Shown here: piece after piece, positions 34,638 to 43,112 of the stretch | Layout: each line of letters opens with the position of its first letter | Position numbering within the stretch: position 1 is the stretch's first letter | Assembly (NCBI GenBank): GCA_030656555.1 | Contig: JAUSPN010000015.1 | Coordinates: 32,396 to 96,395, forward strand | Origin: Candidatus Desulfaltia sp. | Lineage (GTDB): Bacteria; Desulfobacterota; Desulfobacteria; Desulfobacterales; ETH-SRB1 | Direction of reading: 5' to 3' | DNA length: 64,000 nt | Notes under the pieces: model-generated | The model's input: only the letters and a program-made list of their open reading frames with translations | What the model was told of the DNA's origin: nothing | Databases searched by the model: none | Translations under genes and position numbers: made by a program

Positions 34638-36513
34638 ATCTTTTGACGATAGTGAGCTTTCTGCGCTTGATTTCATGACCATCAGAGATCTTTGCGAATT
34701 AGGCGGTTATCAAAACGACTTGCCTCTTTCTGCGGTTTTGACGGCCATGTTTTCTGCTTTACAGGAGGGCAGTCTCTGCCTGAATATAGATAAAGATTCT
34801 TTGTCTGATAAACTGCAACTCTTTATGGAAAGCAAAAAAGCAAAACAGATTTCCGCTCAATTTTTATCCAATTTTGCAGAAAACAGATATAATAATCTCA
34901 TTGCAAAAAACATTGATACCTACCTGCCACTTATTTCACATGAGTCCAAAGAGAAAAAACTTCTTTATTTCCAAAAGTTCTTTTTTCATGAAACCAGACT
35001 TAAGCACAGGCTCAAGGCTTTTTTGCAGGCAGATGAACCCTGTAAATTATCCGGCGAAAAGGAAAATGAGATTTTAAAGGAGATATTCTCCGACAACCAT
35101 GCCATCCGTATTTCAAAACAAGGAGCGCCGGTTGAAAAGGATCAAGACCAGGTTAAAGCTCTGAGGCTTGCGCTTGGCTCACAGTTTGCCATTATATCAG
35201 GTGGACCTGGAACCGGTAAAACCTCTGTTATGGTGAATATTCTTCGCTGCTTTGTGCGCGCTGGAATCAAACCGGAACAAATCATACTGGCTGCTCCGAC
35301 CGGCAGGGCGGCGCAAAGGATGACTGAAGCAATTCACACCCAGATTAATTCCATCAAAAATCCATGTGCCGAGGATATTGAACTGTTAAATCTTACAGGG
35401 AGCACGCTGCACAGAATATTGCGATATAAAACCAGTTCTCATGACTTCCATTACAGGGATACAAATCCCTTGCCCGCATCGGTTGTTATTGTCGATGAAG
35501 TTTCGATGGTAGATGTCGTGATGATGGAAAGATTTTTGCGCGCAATAGATCCCGCAAAAACAAGGCTTGTTTTATTAGGAGATAAAGATCAGCTTCCTTC
35601 GGTTGAGGCTGGAGCGGTTTTTGCGGAAATGATTCCTGACGAAACAGAAGAAAATATATTCAAAGACCGGTTAGTAGTTTTAAAAAAGGTTTATCGATCA
35701 GGCGCCAATCTTCTGCATTTGGCAAAACAGATCAACCAGGGCAAATGCCCTGAATACGCGCCGGTTTCTCTTGATTCCGCCTTGTTACTTAAAGAGGATA
35801 GCTGGGCGTTTGTTTTGCCGGACGACAATATAAACAAATGGAAGAAACAGCTCAGGCTGTGGGTTGAGCATCATTATTCAGGCAGGAAAAATAAAGATAA
35901 TAAATCATATAAAGAATTGATCCTTGAAGCTGGTAAGCTTGATGCTGATAGTCTTGCATCTTCAGATGATGAGCAGAATATTCTTGATCAGATTTTCAGC
36001 AAAATTGAAAAGGCAAGGATTTTAACTCTTTTGCGTAAAGGGATTTATGGTTGCTCCTGGATAAACAGCATAATAGCTCAATATTTGAGTTTTGAGCTGG
36101 AGCCTCTGACAAAAATGCGTAATAATATTTTCAGCGGCGCTGTTATCATGATCACTCAAAACGATTATTCAAAAAAACTTTTTAACGGAGATGTCGGCGT
36201 TATAATTAAAAATGTTGATGGGAATTACAGGGTGTTTTTTAAACAATTCGGCTCCTATATCTTTTTTGATATAGATTTTTTGTTGAAATGGGAACCAGGC
36301 TTTGCCGTGACAGTGCACAAAAGTCAGGGGACGGAATTTGATGATGTGCTGCTTGTGCTGCCGGATAATGAAAGCCACAGGTTGTTGACCAGGGAGATAA
36401 TATATACCGGCATTACCAGAGCAAAGAAAAGGGTGATTTTATATGGCATTGAGCCGGCATTTAAAAGCGCTTTGCAAAGAAAAATTGAACGGGAATCAGG
36501 TTTGACATGGTAA
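34630..36513 (+). CDS. recD: Exodeoxyribonuclease V subunit alpha (RecD helicase)
   Basis: RecD is the 5'-3' superfamily 1B helicase of RecBCD. After a 160-residue N-terminal domain that would contact RecC, Walker A is IISGGPGTGKTSVMVNI. Then come APTGRAAQRMTEAI, Walker B VVIVDEVSMVDVVMM, LLGDKDQLPSVEAGAVFAEM and the C-terminal AVTVHKSQGTEFDDVLLVLP and IYTGITRAKKRVIL. At 627 residues it matches the family. The order recC-recB-recD with tiny spacers indicates one operon. Confidence 0.95.
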   Translation: MYESFDDSELSALDFMTIRDLCELGGYQNDLPLSAVLTAMFSALQEGSLCLNIDKDSLSDKLQLFMESKKAKQISAQFLSNFAENRYNNLIAKNIDTYLPLISHESKEKKLLYFQKFFFHETRLKHRLKAFLQADEPCKLSGEKENEILKEIFSDNHAIRISKQGAPVEKDQDQVKALRLALGSQFAIISGGPGTGKTSVMVNILRCFVRAGIKPEQIILAAPTGRAAQRMTEAIHTQINSIKNPCAEDIELLNLTGSTLHRILRYKTSSHDFHYRDTNPLPASVVIVDEVSMVDVVMMERFLRAIDPAKTRLVLLGDKDQLPSVEAGAVFAEMIPDETEENIFKDRLVVLKKVYRSGANLLHLAKQINQGKCPEYAPVSLDSALLLKEDSWAFVLPDDNINKWKKQLRLWVEHHYSGRKNKDNKSYKELILEAGKLDADSLASSDDEQNILDQIFSKIEKARILTLLRKGIYGCSWINSIIAQYLSFELEPLTKMRNNIFSGAVIMITQNDYSKKLFNGDVGVIIKNVDGNYRVFFKQFGSYIFFDIDFLLKWEPGFAVTVHKSQGTEFDDVLLVLPDNESHRLLTREIIYTGITRAKKRVILYGIEPAFKSALQRKIERESGLTW

Positions 36514-36523
36514 TGGCAAATTT

Positions 36524-36700
36524 TTACTTGTCTTTACCGGGTTCCACTTTTTCCTGGTCATTAACGGTTTCTTTGATCGCGCAATAAATGGTTTTAAAAA
36601 TTTCATGAAAGCCGGATGGAGAGATTCTTCCCGCTTCTACGAATTTGACAACTATTTCCTTGGATGCCCTTAGAATTTGTTCATCAATTGAAGAGCTCAT
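36524..36700 (-). CDS. 58-residue conserved-looking hypothetical protein
   Basis: This short frame, missing from the track, opens with ATG at 36700 after AAAGGAT. It reads MSSSIDEQILRASKEIVVKF then VEAGRISPSGFHEIFKTIYC and ends with a charged tail DQEKVEPGKDK. It forms two amphipathic helices with a conserved-looking GRISPSGFHEIF turn, and its last codons end 10 bp from the convergent recD stop. I do not know its function. The codon pattern and ribosome site support a real gene. Confidence 0.65.
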   Translation of the reverse strand: MSSSIDEQILRASKEIVVKFVEAGRISPSGFHEIFKTIYCAIKETVNDQEKVEPGKDK

Positions 36701-36778
36701 GTTAAATATCCTTTTGTTGTTGATTTTTTATCAATAATATTAGTTTGTTAGCAGAAAGGATTATTTGTGTCAAGCTAT

Positions 36779-36807
36779 TTGATGGCCGGTTGTTTGATGG
36801 CCGGTCT
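36779..36807. repeat. Short tandem repeat TTTGATGGCCGG
   Basis: TTTGATGGCCGGTTG is followed at once by TTTGATGGCCGGTCT. It is a two-unit 15-bp tandem repeat in the gap before queF. No function is evident. Confidence 0.6.
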
Positions 36808-36849
36808 CATAGTCTGATTGACAGCAGGCATTATATTTTCTATTAATAT

Positions 36850-36957
36850 TGATGAATTCGTAAAAAGTCCCTTTAACCTGTCATTTCGAGTGGAACGAGA
36901 AATCTTTATTCTGCAACCTATTGAAAAGACAAAATTTCTCCCTGCGGTCGAAATGAC
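36850..36957. repeat. Composite of the GTAAAAAGT end and the GTCATTTCGA palindrome
   Basis: TGATGAATTCGTAAAAAGT (36850-36868) is one end of the MITE-like family. It is followed by the palindrome GTCATTTCGAGTGGAACGAG ... GGTCGAAATGAC (36880-36957). The same order, end sequence then hairpin unit, is found in the element at 4188-4320, so the two repeat types travel together. The matching right end is missing. Confidence 0.6.
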
Positions 36958-37009
36958 ACATAGCACCTAACGATTAACACGTTTCGTATCATAATGAGGT
37001 ACTTGCAAT

Positions 37010-37417
37010 ATGCCGAAAAAACAAGTCAGTTATAAGACAGACAAGCCGGATATAGTGAAAACAGATATCCTGACCGCTATGGAGTATAAATATAAGGGGC
37101 AAAGGGATATTGATATTGTAATAAAACAACCTGAGTTCACGTCGGTATGCCCCATGACAGGTCTTCCTGACTTTGGATCCATAACAATTAAATATAGGCC
37201 GGATATAAAGATTGTTGAATTAAAGTCGCTAAAGTTTTATATATTACAATTCAGGAATGTTGGTATCTTCTATGAACATTTGGTCAACCATATTCTAAAT
37301 GATTTAGTTGAGTTGCTTGATCCAAAGAGCATGGAGGTTTCAGGAGATTTTACAGCGCGGGGCGGGATTACTACCACGGTTACCGCAATATACGAGAGGA
37401 AAAATGAGAATCCATAA
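37010..37417 (+). CDS. queF: NADPH-dependent 7-cyano-7-deazaguanine reductase
   Basis: QueF reduces preQ0 to preQ1 in queuosine biosynthesis, in the cytoplasm. At 135 residues it is a short, unimodular (T-fold) QueF. PEFTSVCPMTGLPDFGSI carries the catalytic Cys and the downstream Asp. VELKSLKFYILQFRNVGIFYEHLVNHI contains the QueF signature and the substrate-binding Glu and His. It ends 14 bp inside the start of the lipoprotein gene. ATG 37010 is preceded by GAGG. Confidence 0.93.
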   Translation: MPKKQVSYKTDKPDIVKTDILTAMEYKYKGQRDIDIVIKQPEFTSVCPMTGLPDFGSITIKYRPDIKIVELKSLKFYILQFRNVGIFYEHLVNHILNDLVELLDPKSMEVSGDFTARGGITTTVTAIYERKNENP

Positions 37418-38348
37418 TACATATATTCGAGTTGTTTTTGCCGTCATCCTTTTTTTGTTTTCAATATTTATGATTGCCGGATGTTCCACATGTTCGTCTA
37501 TTAAAAAGAGCACAAAGAAGATAGTCCGGGATATAACGGCTGTAGATGATATGAAAAAAAAGGTCGCAATTTCTTTTTTCGCAAACAATACTTCTTGCAC
37601 CGATCAAAACCTTGAAGAATTATTTCAGAAAAATCTTGCTGAAACCATAAACAGGGCATGCCCCGATATCTTGCTCATAAAGCCCGGGGATGCCGAATGC
37701 CCTGATTTTTTAACCAGGCCTTTATCGCTGGAAACAGGCCGTCTTGACAATCTTGCTCTGGCAAAGGCAGGCCGGCGGCTCGGTCTGAATGCGATTATAG
37801 CCGGAGCTTTTATAGATATAAAGGTTTATAAAGAAAAACAGGGGTTCCTGTGGATGAAAGATGACCGGAATTTTCTGCGGGTGATTATAAGTTGTGAGGT
37901 TTACGATGTTGAAACAGGCGCAGAAATTCTTGACGAGAGCTTTGATTATGAAGTCGGGATTGATGAAACAGAGTTTGTGTCAATAAAAGCAAAACAGACA
38001 AAAGATACAATCGAGCTAAAGAATGCTCTGGCACATATTGCAGAAGCCATGGGTGAAAAGATTTGCGATACTGTAGGCATTTTGCCCTGGAAAGGATATG
38101 TTGTTTCAATAGCAAATGATAAAATTATAATTTCTTCCGGAAAAAGAGCCGGGCTTTTACACGGCGACATGCTCGAAGTTTATGAGAGCGGAAAGATAAT
38201 TCAGGGGAAAGACGGCTTGAGGTTTTTTCTGCCCGGGCTCAAAACCGGCGAGATCAAGATAACAGATGTTTATCCTGACAAGGCCCACGCCGTACTGGTT
38301 ACAGGAGATGCAATAAAAGCCGGCAGTTCGGTTAAAATAAAACAATAA
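37404..38348 (+). CDS. Lipoprotein with FlgT-like C-terminal domain
   Basis: The track ORF begins earlier, but ATG 37404, after GAGAGGAA, opens a proper signal peptide. MRIHNTYIRVVFAVILFLFS leads to the lipobox MIAGC, giving a 314-residue lipoprotein precursor. The middle (VAISFFANNTSC, then LGLNAIIAGAFIDI and EVYDVETGAEILDE) resembles outer-membrane proteins of the CsgG/FlgT type. The end (KIIISSGKRAGLLHGDMLEV, then GEIKITDVYPDKAHAVLVTG) resembles the FlgT C-terminal domain. Its role is unknown; no flagellar gene is nearby. It overlaps queF by 14 bp. Confidence 0.75.
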   Translation: MRIHNTYIRVVFAVILFLFSIFMIAGCSTCSSIKKSTKKIVRDITAVDDMKKKVAISFFANNTSCTDQNLEELFQKNLAETINRACPDILLIKPGDAECPDFLTRPLSLETGRLDNLALAKAGRRLGLNAIIAGAFIDIKVYKEKQGFLWMKDDRNFLRVIISCEVYDVETGAEILDESFDYEVGIDETEFVSIKAKQTKDTIELKNALAHIAEAMGEKICDTVGILPWKGYVVSIANDKIIISSGKRAGLLHGDMLEVYESGKIIQGKDGLRFFLPGLKTGEIKITDVYPDKAHAVLVTGDAIKAGSSVKIKQ

Positions 38349-38349
38349 T

Positions 38350-39357
38350 TTAAGCAGTTACCCTGTACACCATAATAGGTTTATCAACACCTTTGATTTT
38401 TACAGTCGGCAGAGTTTCGACATTGATCTGCTCAGTAATTTTATGATCAGATATCTTCTGAAATGTGGTTTCGTCTATAAGAATCTCTCCTTCTTTAGCT
38501 ATACTTTGCAGTCGTGATGCAATATTAACGGCCATTCCTATAGAGGTAAATTCTTTTTTTCTCAATGAACCCAACACTCCGGAAAAGACCTTTCCCGTTG
38601 CTATCCCGATTCCTATTCCCAGTTTCAAGCCTTTTTTTTGACTAAGCTCCCTGTTGATCTCCATTGCTTTTTTTTGCATTGCGATGGCGGATTTAACAGC
38701 GCTGGCGGTATCATCGCTGTGCATTACAGGCGAACCGAATATTACCATGATGCCGTCTCCTATATGCTTGTCAACAGTTCCTTTAAACTGATAAGCTATC
38801 TCTCCCATTGGTGTAAAATAACGGTTGTTCAAAAATGCCACAACCTCTTCAGGCGATATTTCCTGTGACATTTTGGTGAATCCCCGGATATCTGAGAACA
38901 GGATCGACACCTCATGAAATGTTGGTTTTAGATCGCCTTGTGTGTCCTTAAGCTCATTGTAAACCTGTTCGGACACAAACTGTTTCAGGCGCTTTCGCAT
39001 CGAGATATCACGAATATTGGCTCTTAGTTCAATGTTGTCAAAAGGCTTTGTCAAAAACCCGTCGATTCTCTGATTTGTTGCCATGATTGCCGCTTCCATA
39101 GTGGCATAACCGGTTAGAATAATACGCGTTATCTCCGGGTTTATTGTGGCTATGCCGGCAAGGGTTTCAAGGCCGTTTAACCCGGGCATCTTGTAATCCG
39201 ATATTACGGTTGCAACATCAAAAATATTTTTTCTGATAAAGTCTATACCCCCTTTACCATTATCTGCCGTATAGATATCGTAAGGTTCTTTCTTAAGAGC
39301 GCGAACTACCGAGCGTCGAACACCTTCTTCATCATCAATAAAAAGTAATCCGTTCAT
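38350..39357 (-). CDS. Response regulator-adenylate/guanylate cyclase fusion
   Basis: This 335-residue signalling protein has an N-terminal receiver domain: acidic DDEEG, phospho-acceptor Asp in VISDYKMPGLNG, Thr/Ser in RIILTGYA and Lys in FLTKPF. A short helix is followed by a class III nucleotide cyclase domain. The metal-binding Asp residues lie in ILFSDIRGFTKMS and DKHIGDGIMVIFGSP, and the transition-state region is GMAVNIASRLQS. The product, cAMP or cGMP, cannot be told. It overlaps dusB by 4 bp. Confidence 0.9.
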   Translation of the reverse strand: MNGLLFIDDEEGVRRSVVRALKKEPYDIYTADNGKGGIDFIRKNIFDVATVISDYKMPGLNGLETLAGIATINPEITRIILTGYATMEAAIMATNQRIDGFLTKPFDNIELRANIRDISMRKRLKQFVSEQVYNELKDTQGDLKPTFHEVSILFSDIRGFTKMSQEISPEEVVAFLNNRYFTPMGEIAYQFKGTVDKHIGDGIMVIFGSPVMHSDDTASAVKSAIAMQKKAMEINRELSQKKGLKLGIGIGIATGKVFSGVLGSLRKKEFTSIGMAVNIASRLQSIAKEGEILIDETTFQKISDHKITEQINVETLPTVKIKGVDKPIMVYRVTA

Positions 39358-40331
39358 ATCTCTTTCTCCTGTTGCAATAATTCCATATATGCCTTGATTA
39401 ATTCTATTGTTTCATTTTCAGACGAAGTCCGCTTTATTGATTCACGGAATTTACTGCTAAAACGCAAGCCTTTAGCAAACCATCCAAGACGGCCGCGCAT
39501 CATCCTGCACGCTGCTGTTTCTCCAAAACATTGAATAGACATTTTGCAATATCTTATCATGGTTTCAAAGCGATGTGTAATATCTATCGGCAACACATCA
39601 TCGCCCTTGGCAAAAGCCATGATCTGAGAAAAAATCCATGGATTCCCGATCGCTGCTCTTCCAATCATAATGGCATCGCAGCCGGTAATCCTTTGCATTT
39701 TTATAGCATCCTGTGCTGTAATAATATCTCCGTTTCCAATAACAGGTATGGTGACCGCACTTTTTATCGCTGTAATTATTGACCAGTCTGCTTTGCCGCT
39801 GAATCCCTGGGAGGCTGTGCGTGGATGAACGGCAATTGCGTCCACACCGCATTCCTGAGCTATTTTTGACAGCATTAAGGCCTGCTCGCCTGATCTATCC
39901 CATCCGGTTCTGATTTTTATTGTAAGCGGGATATTGACGGCTTCTCTAACAGCCTTGATAAGGGCTTCGGCAATGTCGAGCCTTTGCATCAGTGCAACTC
40001 CGGCGCCTGTTTTAACCACCTTTTTTACCGCGCAACCAAAGTTGATGTCAACCAAATCCGCTCCACAAGATTCAACTATCTGAGCTGCTTCAGCCATTAC
40101 GTCGGGATCTGAACCAAATATCTGAACAGACAAAGGTTTTTCCTGGGGCAGGCTTTCGAGCATTTGCTTGGTTTTTTTTGATTCACGGACAAGTCCGTTA
40201 GCGCTTATCATTTCGGTGCAGACAAGCGCGCAGCCCGCTTCTTTGGCGAGAATCCTGAAAGGCAGGCTGGTAATTCCTGCAAGAGGGGCTAATATTGTAA
40301 TATTGTCAAGAGTGAGAGAGCCGATTTTCAT
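39354..40331 (-). CDS. dusB: tRNA-dihydrouridine synthase (DusB-type)
   Basis: This 325-residue FMN enzyme reduces uridine in tRNA D-loops. APLAGITSLPFRILAKEAGC opens the TIM barrel. VDINFGCAVKKVVKTGAGVALM holds the catalytic Cys, where most relatives have GCPxxK and this one GCAVKK. IPLTIKIRTGWD, VDAIAVHPRTASQGFSGKADW, IPVIGNGDI and CDAIMIGRAAIGNPWIF complete the FMN phosphate and barrel signatures. It is the first gene of a pair with the REC-cyclase gene. Confidence 0.92.
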   Translation of the reverse strand: MKIGSLTLDNITILAPLAGITSLPFRILAKEAGCALVCTEMISANGLVRESKKTKQMLESLPQEKPLSVQIFGSDPDVMAEAAQIVESCGADLVDINFGCAVKKVVKTGAGVALMQRLDIAEALIKAVREAVNIPLTIKIRTGWDRSGEQALMLSKIAQECGVDAIAVHPRTASQGFSGKADWSIITAIKSAVTIPVIGNGDIITAQDAIKMQRITGCDAIMIGRAAIGNPWIFSQIMAFAKGDDVLPIDITHRFETMIRYCKMSIQCFGETAACRMMRGRLGWFAKGLRFSSKFRESIKRTSSENETIELIKAYMELLQQEKEI

Positions 40332-40366
40332 TTTTTATGAGCTTGTGAAAGTATAGGTTACTAAAA

Positions 40367-41236
40367 TTACGAAACAGAGCATGGATTAGCATAACAGAAA
40401 AGACAGTTATGATAACATGGATGAAGGTTGTATGATCCTATATCAACAGAGACCATGCACTTGCATCCCTGGTTTTTTCTCTGGCCCGAATCCTTTCTAA
40501 AGGAAAGTTTTCCACCGTATATTTTTACCATAAGATCGTTTGGTATGCATGAACTTTGTTTAATGCCGGAATTTGCCGGCAACATATTCATCAATTCCTT
40601 TTCACAGCAGGTATATATATTAATCTTTTTTACGGCAAGCTCCCTTTCAATTTTTAAAATAATTCCTTTTTTCTTTTCAACAGGCGGATGGATAAAGGAG
40701 AAACCTGGAATTAATGCAACCCTTTTGCGAATTTTCTGGTAATCATCCATAAAGCTTACTATGCATCTTTTTATACCGCTTTCTGATGCTTTTTTTGTAA
40801 TTATTGCGAGATCATGCAGATTGTCTTTTATGCCTCCATTGTTTGTCTTATAAAAACATATTGGATCAAACCTCCAGTTTATACATCTTGCCCCAAAATT
40901 GCCGCAGAGATATTCAAGCTGCTTTAAGCGTTTCTTTAAAGGGGGCACATTAGGCTCAAGCATGGGCGAATCCGAATTGATGGTAAAATTAAAAAAGAGA
41001 TTAAACCCCATTTCTATAAGCTTTTCACCGAATTTGCCCTCTATAAAGGGACCAAAATTCTTTGACCAGAATACAATGGTGTGAACTATGTCCGGCGTTG
41101 CAGGAGTTACCGATACATGCTTGTTGTATGGATTTATAACTTCAAAGTATTTGTTTTGAATCTGCTCCATAAACCAGCGCATGTAGAAGGCTGGAATGTC
41201 TGTTCTGCGGGAAGCGGAAATTACTATTTTCTTCAT
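40367..41236 (-). CDS. DUF1848 family protein with C-terminal cysteine cluster
   Basis: This 289-residue protein is typical DUF1848. It starts VISASRRTDIPAFYMRWFME, then TPATPDIVHTIVFWSKNFGPF and CINWRFDPICFYK. It ends CKCMVSVDIGSYNLHPCYHN then CLFCYANP. The cysteine cluster C-x-C...C-x3-C-x2-C at the end resembles a radical SAM-like Fe-S site placed at the C-terminus. The reaction is unknown. It overlaps the gene before it by 4 bp. Confidence 0.85.
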   Translation of the reverse strand: MKKIVISASRRTDIPAFYMRWFMEQIQNKYFEVINPYNKHVSVTPATPDIVHTIVFWSKNFGPFIEGKFGEKLIEMGFNLFFNFTINSDSPMLEPNVPPLKKRLKQLEYLCGNFGARCINWRFDPICFYKTNNGGIKDNLHDLAIITKKASESGIKRCIVSFMDDYQKIRKRVALIPGFSFIHPPVEKKKGIILKIERELAVKKINIYTCCEKELMNMLPANSGIKQSSCIPNDLMVKIYGGKLSFRKDSGQRKNQGCKCMVSVDIGSYNLHPCYHNCLFCYANPCSVS

Positions 41237-41556
41237 TCCTTCTTTCGATTTTTCAGTAATATTAACTTTCCCTTTTTTGAGCTCTTGGGTTTTTCTTCAT
41301 GCAGGTCGGGTTTTTCAGCGATTTTCGGGCATTCTATCGGCTCCAAACGTACTTTTCTTCCATCCATTGTAAATTCTTCACCATTAATATATGAATCTTT
41401 TAAAATCCATGTGACAGACTGAAGGGGTATCTGGAGGATAAGCAGCTTTACATGATACCAGTTTTGTTTTATATCTGGTAATATTCCCTCTATTCTTGCA
41501 AAGGTAAGCGGTGCGCCTTCCGAATATATAAGCACAATATCTTTTTCTGTTGCCAT
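41233..41556 (-). CDS. 107-residue hypothetical protein
   Basis: I do not recognise a named family. The N-terminal 75 residues (KDIVLIYSEGAPLTFARIEG, then WYHVKLLILQIPLQSVTWIL) look like a compact beta-rich domain. The last 35 residues are a lysine-rich tail (SSKKGKLILLKNRKKE). The tail suggests contact with nucleic acid or membrane, but that is inference. It overlaps DUF1848 by 4 bp, so the two are coupled. The ATG is preceded by AAGGATAAACAATT. Confidence 0.6.
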   Translation of the reverse strand: MATEKDIVLIYSEGAPLTFARIEGILPDIKQNWYHVKLLILQIPLQSVTWILKDSYINGEEFTMDGRKVRLEPIECPKIAEKPDLHEEKPKSSKKGKLILLKNRKKE

Positions 41557-41584
41557 TTTAATTGTTTATCCTTATTTATTCTGA

Positions 41585-41635
41585 TGAACCTCAAAAGCGA
41601 GCGCATTCCCCGCTGCTTGCGGCGAGGAGCTTCAA
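41585..41635. mobile_element. Internally deleted RPX repeat copy
   Basis: TGAACCTCAAAAGCGAGCGC then ATTCCCCGCTGC and GGAGCTTCAA are the two ends of the 120-bp repeat with the centre lost, 51 bp in all. It lies between the 107-residue gene and the flavodoxin-fold gene. Confidence 0.7.
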
Positions 41636-41735
41636 TTCATCGGGTGTTAAGCGTAAAGTTTCAAGTTTAGTAACAATTTGTGAAATCATTTCTTTTTTAT
41701 TCAAGATATACTCTTAAAGCAAGGATTTTTATATT

Positions 41736-42311
41736 ATGATGGTTCTCGGTTTACAGGGAAGCCCACGGGAAAAAGGGAACACAGCCTTTCTGCTGTCTGC
41801 TTTTATGCGCGAAGCAAAAAAACTTGGTGCTCAGACACATGTTATTGAAGTGGACAAAAAAAACATTATCCCTTGCAGAGAATATACTGTGTGTTCAAAA
41901 AAGGGATTTTGTCCTATTGATGACGACATGAAGAATGAAATATATCCACTGCTGTGTAAAGCGGACGTTATTGTAGTCGCTACGCCGATATTTTTTTACC
42001 ATACCACTGCTCAGCTTAAGGCGCTCATCGATAGATGCCAGGTCTTTTGGGCAAGAAAATATTTGCTGAAACTAAGTGACCCGGACCCAAAATTCAGGCG
42101 CGGGTTTTTGTTAGCACTTGGAGCTTCAAAGGGAGAAAAGCTATTTGACGGAGTACATCTGACTGTAAAATATTTTTTTGATGCTGTTGGAGCCAGCTAT
42201 TATGGAAGTCTCACATACAGGCAGATATCGAATCCAGGAGATATGGAAAAACATCCAACAGTCCTCAAAGACGTAAAAAAGGCTGTCAGCGCTCTTTTGC
42301 AACCGTTTTAA
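41736..42311 (+). CDS. Flavodoxin-fold NADPH-dependent FMN reductase family protein
   Basis: This 191-residue flavodoxin-like oxidoreductase resembles the iron-sulfur flavoprotein/NADPH-dependent FMN reductase group. The phosphate loop is GLQGSPREKGNTAFLLSAF at the N-terminus. The Cys pair CREYTVCSKKGFCPIDDDM may hold a cluster or be a remnant of one. ADVIVVATPIFFYHTTAQLKALIDR forms the FMN ring pocket. It has its own promoter region downstream of the deleted repeat. The electron partner is unknown. Confidence 0.85.
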   Translation: MMVLGLQGSPREKGNTAFLLSAFMREAKKLGAQTHVIEVDKKNIIPCREYTVCSKKGFCPIDDDMKNEIYPLLCKADVIVVATPIFFYHTTAQLKALIDRCQVFWARKYLLKLSDPDPKFRRGFLLALGASKGEKLFDGVHLTVKYFFDAVGASYYGSLTYRQISNPGDMEKHPTVLKDVKKAVSALLQPF

Positions 42312-42327
42312 AAAACAACAGGGGTTA

Positions 42328-43026
42328 TTACTTATCGTTTTTAATAATTTTGTCCGGTTCAATATTCATCTTGCTTGTAATTGCTTTGGCTTTACGCTCT
42401 TTTGCGAGCTGGGATGGCGATGCGGGTAAACTTTTTACCCTTGGCAGGGCAATTCCATATTTCATATCAAGTATGCGGAGTATGATGGTAACCGTCATTG
42501 CGCAAAAAAGCCGCATACCCTCGCTCAATCCAAGCATCCCTGTAATAACGAAACAGGCGCCACCGATCAGAGCTGCTGATGCATAAAAATCTGATTTAAG
42601 AATAGCCGGTATTTCCCGAACGAGCATGTCTCTAATCACGCCGCCGCCTGCGGCGGTTATCGCAGCCATTATGATTATGCTTACTGTGCCCAAACCACAG
42701 GCCGTTGCTTTGGCTGCACCTATGGCTGCAAACACCCCCAGCCCGATAGCATCCGCAGCCATCACACAATCCCATCGCGGCGCAATTTTTCTGGATCCAA
42801 TAAACACAAGCAGCCCGCCCAGAAAACATATCAACAGGTATGTCTCATCCTGAAATGCTACCGGTGGCGTGCTTCCAAGCAGCGTGTCTCTCACAATTCC
42901 ACCGCCAACCCCTGTGGCTACTGACAGTACCAGTACGCCGAGAAGGTCGAGTTCGTGTTTGACAGCTCGAAAAGCCCCCGATATTGCAAATGCAAATGTA
43001 CCAAAAATATCCAGAATAGTTATCAT
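42328..43026 (-). CDS. TRIC-type (UPF0126) cation channel membrane protein
   Basis: This 232-residue protein has about seven hydrophobic segments and two related halves, GVGGGIVRDTLLGSTPPVAF and AAGGGVIRDMLVREIPAIL, the GGGxxRD repeats that define TRIC/YicG proteins. Members form homotrimeric monovalent cation channels. The C-terminal 40 residues are a soluble, lysine-rich tail not shared by all. It ends 16 bp from the convergent flavodoxin-fold gene. Confidence 0.92.
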   Translation of the reverse strand: MITILDIFGTFAFAISGAFRAVKHELDLLGVLVLSVATGVGGGIVRDTLLGSTPPVAFQDETYLLICFLGGLLVFIGSRKIAPRWDCVMAADAIGLGVFAAIGAAKATACGLGTVSIIIMAAITAAGGGVIRDMLVREIPAILKSDFYASAALIGGACFVITGMLGLSEGMRLFCAMTVTIILRILDMKYGIALPRVKSLPASPSQLAKERKAKAITSKMNIEPDKIIKNDK

Positions 43027-43112
43027 TTTTTTAAATTATCATGAACTTATAATCAAAGGCAAGGGCATTATCATAAGACCGACTGTACCTGTTGCGAGAT
43101 TGAACCAATATT

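Noticed and set aside
37308-37403. Upstream extension of the lipoprotein ORF
   Set aside because: It overlaps the end of queF out of frame; the signal peptide and ribosome site place the start at 37404.
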